Assembly (NCBI GenBank): GCA_033063855.1
Contig: CP093831.1
Coordinates: 4,340,001 to 4,404,000, forward strand
Reading direction: 5' to 3'
DNA: 64,000 nt
From: Smittia aterrima
Lineage: Eukaryota > Arthropoda > Insecta > Diptera > Chironomidae
Of the stretch, positions 1 through 14,400 are shown one piece after another (the first letter of the stretch is position 1; the number at the start of each line of letters is the position of its first letter). Under the pieces are notes generated by a model, which had not been told where the DNA came from, searched no databases, and saw only the letters and a list, made by a program, of their open reading frames with translations. The translations under genes and the position numbers were made by a program.

Positions 1-3000
1 AAGCTCTTGTAGTCATAAGAGATGAGTTAAAGACTTAAGCCAAGAACGATTTCATTCAACCCCGCGCCACCGCAATCATAAGATCAATTCTTACATTTTA
101 TGTTTCCCACTCTCTTTCGTCTCATGTTTGTCGTTTCTTCTCGTTATTTTACTTTCGTCTTCTCGAGTGTACAAGAGCATTTCTTACAAGTTCAATGGTG
201 TGTGATGCTCTTCTCTTTGCTGAGTCGGCGGTGCTTATTACAATTTCTGATATTTCGTACATGAAAATTACTGACTAAGTCAAACGTAAACAAATCTCGC
301 GCCAGATATTGTGATGACCGAGGATGCTGCTGTTGATTCATGTTTTAAAAATAATTCTTTCGCAACGCTTCTCGGTAAAAATTCTTTCGCAATATGCCAA
401 ATGACCTCAACAACAACAGCTCGTTGTTGAAGAAGCAAAAACCTCATCATTTTTAATCGCACTTCGAGTGGTCGAACATGCAAAGGCGGCGTTGCGCAGG
501 AAGAAGATCTTCGATAAAAAGCGTCAAACTTATCAGAAACAAGATTTTTTACTTCATCAATTAATTTGCATAAATTATACTTTCCCATGTTGATTCACTT
601 TCAAGGTGAGATAGGAGCGCTTTAATCAACAAATCGCCAAACCAAAAAAGGGCGAAAAAATAGCGCGCAAACAAAATGCCAAGCTTCTTTGTTGTTAACG
701 CCATTGATCGAAAACAACCGTTCAATTATTGAAGACGACAACCTTCACACCTGGTCCGCGCTTCAAACTTATTTCTCTCGCTTGCTCGATGCTTGAGTAA
801 TCTGAGATCGTCTTTGAATCCGCTGAATGAGGCAACACAACAATAAAGAAACACGAACGCTCCAACGATTGTAATCTCGACAAATGGAAATGTGAAATGA
901 AGTTTGAAACAGTTTTTCTTGCGAGGTTCGTTTCATTGAACTTCTTTGAGAAGAAATTCTTCTAGTAGATCAACGATTCCCTCATTTGATATCAATTACT
1001 TTAGCAGTGACGGATTTTTCGGTATTCACTCAATCTCAGCTTAGAATCGATCTTCTCACGATCCGGTCCCCTTTCAATCGGCATCGATCGCAAAGACGAT
1101 GAAACTGATTCTCGTTTTTAAGTCGATTTCTCGTTCTTTTCGTCATTTTTTCATGCTCGTCTGAGTGGAAATGAGTTTGATCTACTGAAGGGATTTTTCT
1201 CCGAAAATATGAAGAGAACTAACGATTTTAATAAATTCGGATTATTTTTAAAGAAATTTAACGGTTTTTAAAACTTTTTTAGTTCATTTTGCTCGAAGAA
1301 AAATCCCTAAATTCATCCGCGATGTCAATGGGATGTCTCTGAAGAGATTTCTTTAAGTGCCTTGAGTGATTGTTATTCAATTAATTCCGTTGATCGGATC
1401 TTCGGGCACAAGACTTATCCACATGCGTCCGAGCCATTGCCGACAGTCTCCAGTTTCGATTGTTAAAACATAACAAAGCATAAATCAAATCGAAAGCTAA
1501 ACGTTCTACAATTAGAATGTAACACATCGCTAGCTGGAATCGCTTTTTATTGTAATTAAAATTAAATTGCCTGAGCCAGCATAAAGCATCTCATCTCGCG
1601 ATGGAAGATATTTGAGCAGACAAAAGATAAACAATAAGAAAGATTGATTTGCTTGATGGAGGAAGCGCGATGATCGCGTTGGGTATGCTCAATTTAAGAT
1701 GAGATAGAAGGGGAGAGGCTCGAGATAAATCGTGAAGTTTTGATATCGAAGAAATCTGACCTTTCTAAGGCAAATCTCTCGTTAACCTTCGCTTAGCCAT
1801 TCATTTGCATCCTAAAATCATCAACACAACAAGCCACATCCAGCAGAACGGATAATGGACCGAGAAATGAAACTTTGGGTCGTTTAGCAGCTCACAAAAA
1901 ACTACAAACGAATTGTTTATTATTGTAAGGCGCACAAAAGCGGCACAAAACAGTTTTCAAGTCGGGAATTGTTTTTTTCTCTGCTTCACTCCATTGCAGT
2001 CAGTCAGTAAAATGATGCATAGCATATCGTCCAACACGTAATATTAACGAGAGTAACTTCATTCTCGTCTTCGTGTGGCCACGGAGTCTTTCTCCTTCCA
2101 CAATGGTTGCTGATTGTCTGACTGAAATGCAACCCAAGAAACTCCACAACATGCTCCAAATGTGCAATTTAAATGCGCTCCCATGAGAGCCGTTCATCAA
2201 CTTGTCAAGCACTACATCACATTTTAAACTCCGCGGATCATGTCATAAAGAAACGAGAAAATTTGCATAATTTGCGAAAGCAATCAAAGTTTGCTGCTGC
2301 TCGTTCGTTGTTTCGGGAGCGACAGGCGAATGTCATTAAGTCCGTAAATCTACTCGCAACATAAATTTCGAATGATTCATTTCTTATTCACTTGTTTGGC
2401 TCACGCGTCATCGACCGCCACTAAATCTTTACTCTGCGCCTTCCTTTGCGATCACTCACGACATGTTTTGACGTTCTCCGCTTTCCAAAACTTGTGAAAT
2501 ATCGCAGGCACCGAACAATGAAAGCATGCGGAAGTTGAGATGAGAAGGAGACGCAGAAACGAGCTAGATGTCAGAAATATTCCTGAAAAGTTGTTGAACT
2601 TAAAAATTCCATAGCAAGACACGTACAAGCTACGTCCACCCGCGCGGCTATCGCTTTACAAGCTCACGCGTTTTAATCCCGTCCAATTTACATTCTTCCT
2701 CTAAACAGTGGCACTAACGCTGATTAATTGCGACAGCAGCTCAACATTCAGTTTTAGCAAAAGACCAAAGCAGCTGCCGATTTAAATCGGATGTGACACA
2801 TTTAGCAAAAAGTTCAAGAATAATTATGCTACGACATGTTTTACAATTTGCTCTTTGTTGTTCACTGGGATTGGAGCGAAAAATCGAGCCGCAAGGGCGT
2901 TGTGTTTCTGCTGACGCCTTACCTGCATAATTTTTTATCGTCGATCGGTCTCTGAGTGATCTTCTTCTTCTTGTTGGCTTTGTCGTCGCCTTCGATAAAA

Positions 3001-6000
3001 ATTCAGATGTTTATCTGTAAAAAAAACTGCTCGGCTTTACGAGCTTTGCGACTTTGAAATTCTTTGGATTTTATTTCTCTGTTGCGAAGTCGATCACGTA
3101 ATCAAAATCCAAACATTGTTCGCCGATCGGAAATTTGCATAAATCAGCGTCGAGTGTCGAGTTGAAGGCAAAACTTAAGATTTATGTCACGAAAACTCGA
3201 GTAGTCTTAGCATTTTAGCTTCACATGACTGCATACTCGATTGGCATTTCAAATATTTCTCGATAAAGAGTTTGATATAAAATAAATTGCTCGTGACTCA
3301 ACGAGAGGGCTGCGTACGGAAGTTAATTGCTTATTAAAGTTCTTGTTATTTGTAAGCATCATTGAGATTCGCGGAGTCGATAAGCACTCGAATTTCCTTC
3401 GTTTGAGCATTGGAGTTGAAAATTTATTAACTCGACGATCATGAATAAGCGTGCAGCAGATGTTGGACATCGAGGGAAGAGTGCTAACTAATCCGAATTC
3501 CCCTGAAGCTCAAACTTAATTTTAGATTCTCTCGGAATGATTAATATTAACATCAAGTGGACGACGCTGGGAAGATTTTTTAAGTTTTTGTTGTTCAGCT
3601 CAAGTCAAACGCGCAGCGATGGAATGTTTATTGTCGGCTGCTGTGATGTCATGCTTACGTTCTTAATTAATCAACAGCAGATCAGCATTTAATCATCGCG
3701 TTGTCTCGCTTTGAATCACTGAGATTTGTTCGGAATGTGGTTGGTTTGGCTTCTAACTTTGAAGTTCTAAGCTTTCCTATTTCAGCCCACCGACAGAAAC
3801 TCGAATGAATGATGACGATAAGGTTGTGCATGCGCGGTCTAACTGCCCTGTCGTAATTGATTGAGGCAGTTGTCACATTTCCATTGAAAAACATTTCACT
3901 CATCGATCGTCATGATCTTGAGACGACTCAAACAGTTTCTTACGTTTTTAACGATATCAGTGAGAACTGCATCATCGAAAGAATTTCATCGTCATTTCTC
4001 TTTTTCCATTTCTCAACAAATTCAATTCCCTACATCGAGAGACAAAACAGATGTTTGACTTTATCCAAAATATAAAAACATTAAAATTCAGAATTCATTT
4101 GTCTCGATTCCGAAGACGAGAAATGTTATTTTGATGAATGTTTAATGAATTGGAGAATAATTCAAATGGGAATCGTTTAGCAGTTCTGTCGTAAATCATT
4201 CGCAGTTGCTTCGGATTTTAATATCAACAGACTCGAGTTTCTTAAAACTTTCGCTTTGAAGTTTATTTTTCGTCGGAAGTTCAACGAATCCTCGATCGAA
4301 TGTTTTGCAAACTCGAGCCAAATTACAAGTGGCATTGGCAGCAGCTGGCTTTGTGTCAAAATCGTGAATTCGAGCTTCAAGATCCTTCAGCACAACTGCC
4401 AACTAAATTTACTTCTCGCATAGAAACAAATCGCCAGACCAAAGGAGTTGCATCATTTCCCGATCCAAATATTTATGGCAATAAAAATATTCTGTTCTTC
4501 CCATAACAAGAATCTGTTCTGCTTATTTACGAAAAAATAAAAACATTAACTTAAACTCGATGCGTGCCAGAAAATAGTTTTATTACATCGACATGGTGCG
4601 GAGAAGTGACTCCGTGACCTAATTCCAGATTTTTTCCTATGTTTGCTGGAATGAGATGAAGAGAAATGGGGGAAACGAATTTATTGTTTTAGTTTTATAG
4701 TTTGGAGCGGAGATGATTCTTTTTCAAATTATGCAAAACAGAAAGTCATAATAAAAGCAGTTTATGCTAACAAACGTCCCTTTACTCATCACAAAGCTTC
4801 ACTCTTTCTATTTTTCTATCAAAAGAATGAAAGTTTATCGATTTATGCTGTTCCATATATTTCAATTGAACCGCTCGCTCCTTTGTCTGGCATTCATGCT
4901 TCGGCGGCTCTAGAGAACTGAAGTCAAAAGAAGAAAGAAAAATTCACTCTCAGTTGTTTCAAATAATGAAGGCATTACAATTTTTGGCATTCCTTGATAT
5001 CAAACAGCACATTGCGGCTTTCAAAATGCGAAGCAGATAAACACGAGGAATGACCGGAATGTCATCAAATGTTAGTAACGAGTGCGATGACGAATTGTTG
5101 CTCATGCGAAAGAAGCTGCAAGTCGTGTGTGGCGATGAACATCAATTCGCAACCCAACATGTGTCCAGAGAGCGTTGAAAGCTGCGAGAAAATAACAAAA
5201 AACCACTAGACGGGAAAACAGTTTAGAAATCGCTTCGATCATCGCGTTCTATAAATAGATGAGAATATTGAATAATGTTCATCATCTTATGCGCAAAGAA
5301 GCAAAAGTGCCGGAAACTTGTGATGGAAAGTCATGGGAAACTCTCGTGAATCACAATTGATTTTCATCTGGCGAAAGCTTCATCGCTTGAGAAATCCATT
5401 TCGTTCCCAGTTTAGATAAAAATATTTGACTTCTTCTCAAAATAAATGAACTCTCTAGCTTGAGACACCCCCGGCGAACTAAAGTGAGTTAATTTATGGA
5501 TTCTATTGACCATATTGGTGCAGTTGAATCAAGTACTCGATTGCTTCCCACGCCAGCAAATTCCGATCTCAATTTGCGAATGAGACGCGGAAAATTTCGA
5601 ACATTTGCCGGCGAGCCGCGCAATCCAAAGAAGAAGAAGGAAACAAACTCCTGTTCCAGATACGAAAATGAAACTCAATTTCGGAAACGTAAATGAAATA
5701 ATTAATGGTGGCGTCATGAAGCTGATAGCAAAGACGGCAAAAGCCATTAAATTCATTTTACTGTTAAGTCTCCGTGGTTAAAGTTAATTTTCGTGATTAA
5801 AGAATCGCATTGAAGAGCCAACGACCAGCATGAGATCGAAGAAATCCCCCTCGTGAGATAAGCACGCATTGCAACTCAAAACAATTAAGCGTGGAAATCT
5901 CAAGAGTCAGACGACAATTCCACTCGAATACAAATTAATTAATTCCTGAAAGTCTCGCTCACTCGAGTGCACTCGAGAGAAAGATTATTCCAATTAATTG

Positions 6001-9000
6001 AAATTACAAATTCGATAAGCTTTTATCTAAAGTCGACCTCAGGCGTGCATGTTCAATGTCGCTCGGGCTTCTGCTCTCGTTGTGCACTTAATTAAACGAC
6101 TCGACTTGTATTTTAGTCTGCTCGAAAGTCAGTTCAATGCCAGGAAGACTTTTTTCTGCGTCTCGGAATCTGCAGTTACCTTCAGACGTCAGACTAACTT
6201 AGAGACCATTCATTAAGCGAGGCGAAAACAATTTTTCATGTAAGAAGTCTTTGGCACCCATGAAAGCTAAGTTTCCTACAAAGTATCGCCGATGGCAACA
6301 TGTTCCGTGTGATTGAATGATTGCGAATGCCGGCAGCCAATTGAACGAAATAATCTCGCGAGCAAAGAGCAAAATTGAATTAAACATTTTCGCTTTAACA
6401 TTCGCTGCCAGTGTTTAAACAACAAATCCATTAAAAATCATTCGACGATTAAGCGAGTTGCGTGTAGAAAATTAAATACTTGAAATGGCGAAAAAAAAAC
6501 TTGAATCACTGCGATGAGCGACGAGTGTCGAATCATTTTCCCAGTGTTTGCACATTAAATATTTAGATTAATCATCGCTCAGTTCTGCGTTAATTCGCAT
6601 TCAAATAAGTTGAATCAATGTTTGTGTTAACTGCATTGCTCATGACTGCATCTTCCGATTTCTGCTCCTCTGTTTATTTTAATTAAATTAAAGCTCGCGT
6701 TTTCCATTTCATGTCGAGGATAATTAAGCGAAGAGATTCATGAGCTTCGTTCTGTATTCCGCAAGTGAATTCGCTTGGCTACCAGTATTCGCTATGTTCG
6801 CGTTCTTCAACATTGTTTCAACTTTAATCTGAATCTAAACCTTACTTACTGCTAGTTACATGGATTTTCATGGGGTTCCTTCCGAGAAAGCGTCTCTGAG
6901 AAGAATAAAAAGAAATCAATAAAAATTCTCAAGACTCATCCATCATCTCTTGTAACCAAACTCTTCTACAATCCCCAAGTTCACTCTTCGACAGTCTAAT
7001 CTGATCGTTCATTGCCAGCCTTTTTTTTTCTGCGCAACAACATTCACACTCGTGGCCGATAGCAAAGTTAATGCGACTTTATGAGGCACGATCGATGCAG
7101 AACATAATGCACCGCGATGAAATGGCATAAGCTTACATGGCGGCGGCGGCAATGCAAACACAATTTAAACTTTATTTACTTTTAATAAAGGCTTGGGCTG
7201 TTCACTTCTTTTCACCGCTGCCAACCTCTTCGATAATTCAAGCCTCGCGCGTGATAATGAAATCTCCCCAACAAAACAAATTACAATTTTCTATGTTGAC
7301 TGTTAAATGTTTTCGTCTTTCTCTCTTCTGTTTGATTTCCTTTCCTCGAAATTGATTTATGTGACTTTGAGCGGCTTTTTGTGATTCGACGCGAAAGATG
7401 TTTCTCCGTTGATACTTCGGGGGTGTGTTGACTGATCGTAGGCTTTAATTAATAGTTTGAATGCTAAGTTTTATTTCAACACTTCATTTTCCAATCGACC
7501 GCTCCATCTGGCAACTCCGAGCACTTCAAATTATTTTTTATTGTCGCATCAGCAAACCGCTTTAGTAATAAGAAGAAGAAATTAATCGCTGGAAAACTAC
7601 AATCTAAATGACTGTTGTTAGTCGCTCTGCTTTCTTCCCGCTTATTCGTTTCTCAAGCTCTTTCGGATTTTAATTAAATCCAATTCGAATGAAAAGTAGA
7701 TTGAAAGAAAGGAGAACGTCGGCTTGATTAGAAAATTCCGTGAGGTCTCCAAACGATTCTCAATCGCTTGAATATCAAGTGACGTTACATCCGATCATAA
7801 ATAAATTATGAAATCAACGATTCTTCTCGCTCTCAAACGCTTTCCGGTCTGCCCTTAATTGCTTCATTGTCTCACAAAACGATTCTATCAACAATTAGAT
7901 TAAACGATTGAATTCCTCTTCTCCTTCTTTAAAAAGAATCATTTAGTGACTCAAAATGAAAAATCATTTATGTTTGAAGCTTTCAGATACTCAAGAGTCT
8001 TGAGTCAAGAATTAATCTAAAACAAATGTTTGGACAAGCGGAGAGGAAACTAAATTAGTTTTTTCGCTCTTGCGAAACAAAACCTCGACGACTTTGCCAA
8101 ATATTTCCAAACGCGTTGCCACATGTGTCCGAACATTTAAACAGAAATTAATTCTCCACGTTTGGGTCACATTTGAAAATATTTTTATGATTTGAAAAGA
8201 GAGAAAAGAAGGAAGCTCGCTGGTGGCGACTTTGGGATGTCGAAATAATCGCTTCATTGTTAATAGCTTTCAATAAATCAAACGCTGTTTACATAAGCAA
8301 ATTGAACTTAGAATGTCGAGTGAAACTAAAGACTGACACGTTCTGCAAAACGCGGCCGCGTGTCTAATATGAAGGGCGTGGGTGTTTGACCAAAATAAAA
8401 ATTGCTGCTATTGATTTCGTTTTTAAAACGGCATCAGTCCATCAAGATATTTACATTGAGTGGCAAGCGGCATTTAATAAACGGATAGAGCGCGGCCTGA
8501 GAGAAAAAATGTTGCTGCAGAAAATTATTGTAATTAGAAGCGTGAACGAGGAAATTCCCTCGCACATAGACAACACCTCATGGCCACGAAATCATGCACG
8601 GCACTTAAATGGAGAACCCGAGAGTCAGAAAGGTGAAGAAACTTTTCACACACATTTCAAATTCAAATTAATTTCCCCACGAGCGACTTGCGAGAGACAA
8701 CAGCGTTGACGAGTCCCAAGCTCTGTGTGTGACTAACTCCGACGACAACAAATAGCTTCATAAATAATTTTTGAAGGAAAACATCGTAACGTTGATAAAG
8801 TCATAAATGTCACACGAATTGGATTGACGCATGAAGTTTCTTCCACTAAGATGCGACCGAGGGAAATAAAATCATATTTGATTGATGGAAATTTTCATTT
8901 CTCGATCCAGCATGGATGTTAGTGGATCAAATTCATTAACCTTCGAACAATTAACAACAATCATTTAAATATCACTCAAATGATGATTGTCAGAAGTAAT

Positions 9001-11441
9001 TGTAATCTGTTGAAGTTAATTCACGTTTAGTGGATGGAAAGCGGGTGCAATAACAAAATGTTAACAATCAATGAACTGTAAATAAACTTCCTCCGACAGT
9101 GAAATGTTGACGATTGTGCAACGATTGCCGTTTTAAACTAGCAAGTTTATGACTTCAACCTTCCACTGTCTCTCTTTCTAGCCAAACCATAAGGCAATGC
9201 AAATCCAACACAGTGCGTAATCAGACCATGTAAACTGTTGTGTTAAAATGATGTTTATATTCAATATAATATATTCAAACCCGACTGCGACTGCATAAGT
9301 AATAAATTTGAGGATTACCATTTTCTTCAATGGAGCTATCGTAATTGGAATGTGATTAACTCACAGCTCCAACACCGGAGCTCTGAACATTGTCGTTTGT
9401 CACCTGACCGTATTGTATTTGCATGTTTTATTGCATGTTGAACTACGGCAGTGGATGGAGGGAGGGAGAAGGAAAGAGTACTCAACAATAATTTATTAAC
9501 TTCGATTCTTTCTTCATCTCAAATTCAATTGATGTTGAATCGCAACGGAACAGCGATTTGCAACTGCCATTGTCCACTGTCTAACGTTTTCTAAGGAAGT
9601 TCGCGAAAGCTTCGCTGCGGTTTATGGAGGAATTAACGAGCAAAGAATGAGAGAGAGACTGACAATGGTTAAAGCCTTCGCTCTATCGCTGAAGATCTCT
9701 CGATCGAGAAGAATGTTTTTTTTTGCGATACCACATTAAACACGCGCAAGCGAGGGGGAGACCGCTTTACAGTTAATCGTGAGAAAAGAAATTGAGCACA
9801 CAAAATGTAAAGCGTCATTATTTTTCGTCCCATCGTGGTGCAGCGAAAATGGAAACGAGTGATCGTGAAAATCTCCAGGCGCTCTCTCAACTAATAAATC
9901 CCTCATTAAGCATCCGCTAATTGACGGTCGTGCCCACGGAACTTTCACTGTTCGTGGCTCGATGCCTTTCGGGATAAAAGTGCTTTTAATTTTCGTCGAC
10001 TTTTCCATCATCTCGCAGTTCGCATAACTATCTCTCAAGCTTTCCATCAACGTGCGCACACATTTTCCATTAAACCAAACATAAATTTACCTCAGTTGGC
10101 TTCGTATTATGGAAAATTCGCCAATTAACATGTTTATCTGATCTGGAAATGGAGTGCGCAATTTCACGGCTGTCTGATTCCTCAAAGCCAAGCGTTCGGC
10201 GGCCACATTGTGCTAAAGTGCATTAAGCAAACCATGAACGAGAGAAAGAGATTCAAACAACGAGATAATAAATCATGAGCCTGGTTTTTCGAGTGTAAAA
10301 CGAAATTAAAACGCCCACCATTCATCTCGCTTTTTGACGTTCGATTACTCTTTTCCCAGTTCAAAATTTGCATACACGTTAATGGAGCCCGCAAAGCATC
10401 ATAATTAATGAAAGTTTCTTTGTGAGAGTTCATTAATTGAGAGTTTAAATTTGCATAATAACTTCGAAGTTGATTTCCAACCAGAGATTCAAAGAGTCGA
10501 AGAAAGCAAACACGCTGCTGCTGCTTCTTAATTGGACTCACTTGATGAATCTCTTGCCATCGAAGAAAATTGACGAAACTGCAAGAAGTTCTCAAATGGA
10601 AAGAAAGAAATATTGAGTACAAATGGCACAACAAAGTGAAAACGAATAATTGGAAATGATGTTGAGACAAAACACAAGAGGCTGAAGTTGTTTTGGGGGG
10701 AGAAGAGACGGATGAAGGAAGAAAGAAGAGAATTGATTGAGCCAAAGGCATAAGAAACCAGAACTTGTCCTTCCTACGCACTAAACTATGTTGCATTTAA
10801 TGTTTTGCTTTCAATTCAAATCGGATTTTCACTCTTTCCTTCTCCGCGATCGTGTCTGCCATTGGTTATTTATCATCGAAGGTTTATCAGGTCGCTTAAT
10901 GCCTATTCATCAAGCGATTTGCACTAGTTTCTCTTCCGTCTCGAGTTGTTTATGTTGGCGGTTTGAGGAATGCCTCGGAGGGCTTCTTGTGAAAGTGAGT
11001 GAGATCATCAGCTAATGAATCCAAATTGTTTTCATTCCAATTCGTTGCCGTCCTAATCAAAAGATTCTTCAGTGTTGCGAAGAGTTTTTATGGGCCATTG
11101 TTCGGACAACCACGAGACGACGACGAAAACATTATAAATCAAATGAGCGAACCCACCGCCGAAAATAAGAAAACATTAAAATAATAATGATCCCATGCGA
11201 CGTTGTCTCAAAGTTCCCTTAATTGCGTTTTCTTGCTTCGCGATAGACGTTTGTGGATATTTTATTAAACTCGCGAGTTCTTTTTGGCGATAAGATGAAA
11301 AAGAATGCGAAACTTTGCCCTTCTTATGCCATTCGCATTGTTCGATGTCTTCCTACACGCTTTTATCGCTCAAATTGTCTCGGATTCTTTCATTTTCCCA
11401 AAAATATTAATTTATGTTGTGTTGTTTCACTGTCGTTTCAG
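1..11441. other. Long non-coding stretch, probably first intron of the integrin alpha gene
   Basis: No exon with family similarity and splice signals was found on either strand. The first visible integrin exon at 11442 starts with the last base of a split codon, so a coding exon must lie upstream. It should encode the signal peptide and the start of the beta-propeller and was not found here, so it probably lies before position 1. The sequence is AT-rich, with repeated octamer motifs (ATTTGCAT at 564, 1803, 2261, 3133, 9417, 10366 and 10449). The longest ORFs here (10182-10796 minus, 8386-8709 plus) look accidental. Confidence 0.55.
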
Positions 11442-14400
11442 GATTCTTGTGGGTGCACCGTTAGGTCAAAACCCTCAACCAAATACAACTCAATCCGGAA
11501 CGCTCAAGCGATGCCCCATCACACAAAATCAGGACGACTGCGAGGACGTTTTAACAGATGGCCGATTAAGTGAGTGCTAATCCTTTTGTTCATCATTATC
11601 GACTAGAAATAGGAAAATGATTCAGAGTTAAGGTTTTAGGGTTCGAAAATTGCCAATTGTCGAGATATTTTTCGCAGTAGCATCGAAAGACTCCGTGAGA
11701 GGGGTCAAGTTCTGTTTGTTTAGAAGCAAACTCGATCAACAATAGAAGTAGCAAATGTACAATGAAACGATTTTCTTTAGAAAGAAATTAGCTTTGGTTT
11801 GATGGAAATAAGAGAAATTTTGTAAATTTGATAGGTTTGGGGTCTGTACGTAAATTAGGTCAAGTCGAGAATTTCTTTGAAATAATTTCAATTCAATTTT
11901 AGTCAAAATAAATTTTAGAAATTCAAATTTGACTTTACGTAATTTACGAACTTCCCCAATTCTCCCTGAAGTAAGAATATCACATTCCGGTCATCATCCG
12001 TAGAAGATTCTTTCAAGTCTATTGTACATATTAGATTGTAATTCTCCAATTCATAAATCTTTATCTTCTTGCACAAAAATATTTCCTTCTCGGCTAATTT
12101 TCAATCGAATCATACAAACAACTGCAGCAGTCCGACAGTCTGCAGAAGTTTTAATTGTTTCGTTGTCATCCACGCTTAATTGGTTTGCTTTCAGAATCGT
12201 TTTGTGGAAATCTGTAATCGAATCGAATCCGTTTAATTGATCGGAACGATTTTTACAGCAAACATTCATCAGTTGATTGTGGAAAATTAAAACTTCATCA
12301 ATTTAATTTATAATTCTTTTCTCTTCCTTCGTAGTTTATAGTTTTTATTATTTTTGGTTTCGCAATGAGATTTCTCACAGCTCAAACTGATTGTGAAGAT
12401 TCTTTTGCGAAACTCAAATAATTTGATAGCAGCAAATTGGTGAATGAATCTAATTAATTTTTTGTTTTCATTTTATCGAACAAAAAATAAATTCTTCCTT
12501 CAACTTGGAAATGGTTGCCTTCCTTTAAATCAAAAAATCTGTAAAAAAAACTTTTGTAGATCCAGCTGGACGTTATGAACGTAAGTGGTGATTTGGGTAT
12601 TTGAAAGTTTTGTTGAAGATTGAGTTTGATCTTACTCACGCTACTAACAGTTCAATTAACCCCGAATGGCTTTGCAGATCTTTCAACCGCATGGTGTTCA
12701 TGTCGCTGACCAACTCACTCAACCCCCGAATGCATTCTAACTAATTTTTCTTTCATCATTTCACTCTGTAAGGTTCACTAACATGCAAATCGTGATTTAT
12801 TTACAAATTTTCGACGAGTTGAAGTCGAGAACTTTTATGTTGTTTAATTTTTTAACGCCAATTACGATCGTGTATCGTGTAAATGTTTCATTCGAGGAAT
12901 TTAATGTTTCTCTCTCGTGCCCGATTCTTAATTAACTTGGGAGCGAAGTTCTCTCCAAACATTCCGCTGCAGAAACTTGTCGTTGTCGCGCTTAAATGAA
13001 ACCTTTAATTAATGTGCAGAATTATGCAAAACAATTTTCTTGTCGTGATTGGCTCGAGTCAAAATAGTTCGATCGAACGGCCGTGATTCAGTTTTTCATT
13101 AATCTTTCTTTAATTCTCTGTCAAGACATTAATCACAGTCTGTCTGATACAAATCCATAAATCAACACTGGACAACCTGACTCGCTGAACGAGCGAATTA
13201 TTCGACGTCGTCTCTTCTTTCACATCGCGAGCATTAAATTTCACAATTTGCTGATTCGAGCTGCTTTTCTCTTATCCTCGGATTTCAATTTCTCAACAAT
13301 GCCATTAGTTGCAATGAAATCTTTTTGCGTCGCCGCCGTGGATTTATGCCGCAGAAATTAATTAACTTTCAAAGTATCGTTGGGTGATACCGTAGAATTA
13401 TTTATTTATGGATCAGCTACATCGCATGATCCGCAAAAGTGTTTCGCTCTTATGCAAATGCTGCGCTCGCAACTTTCCTAAGCCGACGATTTATCAGACA
13501 AATTGTCTAAGTGCTTTTGACGTAAATCTAGATTTGCTCGCACACACCGCATGGGGTCATGCAAAAAGAAACTCGTGCAGCATGTGGGAATCTTAAGCGT
13601 GAATTGAAATGCGATGCACTAAGGAAAATGTTTGGTCTCGCCTTTCCAAGCTTGGCAGAAAATTTCACGGAATTGCAAACATAAATTTCTGTCTTATCAG
13701 CGATTTTAAAAATGAAAGACATTCAGCTTTGATGTGATTCAAATACCGTAACTGATAAGAATGAAAATCAATTGGGTCGTGGGTCGATAGACATTGCATT
13801 TGTGTGCTCGCTGTCTCGACTTTGCTGATTTGCAAACTAAAGTTTTCTTTAGTGAGAGTTGAGAGAGCTTGGGATAATCGACAATATTGATTGCGTCGTA
13901 AAGCGAAGTTCGTTTTAGATTTCAGCGCATTGATTGAGATTTTATGTTCTTGGACGTTTGTTGTTTGTTATTGTGTTCATGTCGTTTGAAACTTGTTTTT
14001 GCACAACTTTTTTTTTACATTTGTTAGTTCTAAGCAATATTTTTCTCGCTAGAAAACATTGAGACTTTACACTCCGAACATGTGTAACTAACCGGAAAAT
14101 ATATTTTTTAGCATTAAAGAGTTTTTTATTCGTTTTCGTTTTCTGGGAAATGCTTGCGCAAAAAAAAATTGAATGTCTCTTTGAATGGAACGAGTCGGCG
14201 AGTTTTTTGTGCTCTGATCACTTCCTCTCGATCTATGTTGGATCGTTGGCATCTGGCAATGGACGAGAAAGCGATCTCTTCCACCAACGCTCATGAAAAC
14301 AAATCCCATTCATCATCATAATTTCAATTAACTCAAATTAAGATTGATTTAGATGGTGACTCTTGACATTCTTCGATAAGAATTGACTTTAACTAACGTT

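Noticed and set aside
8386..8709. 107-codon plus-strand ORF
   Set aside because: No recognisable domain or promoter; starts from a non-ATG context and sits in non-coding sequence.
10182..10796. 204-codon minus-strand ORF
   Set aside because: Long but without family motifs, signal peptide or matching splice signals; composition is that of translated AT-rich intron DNA, inside the presumed integrin intron.
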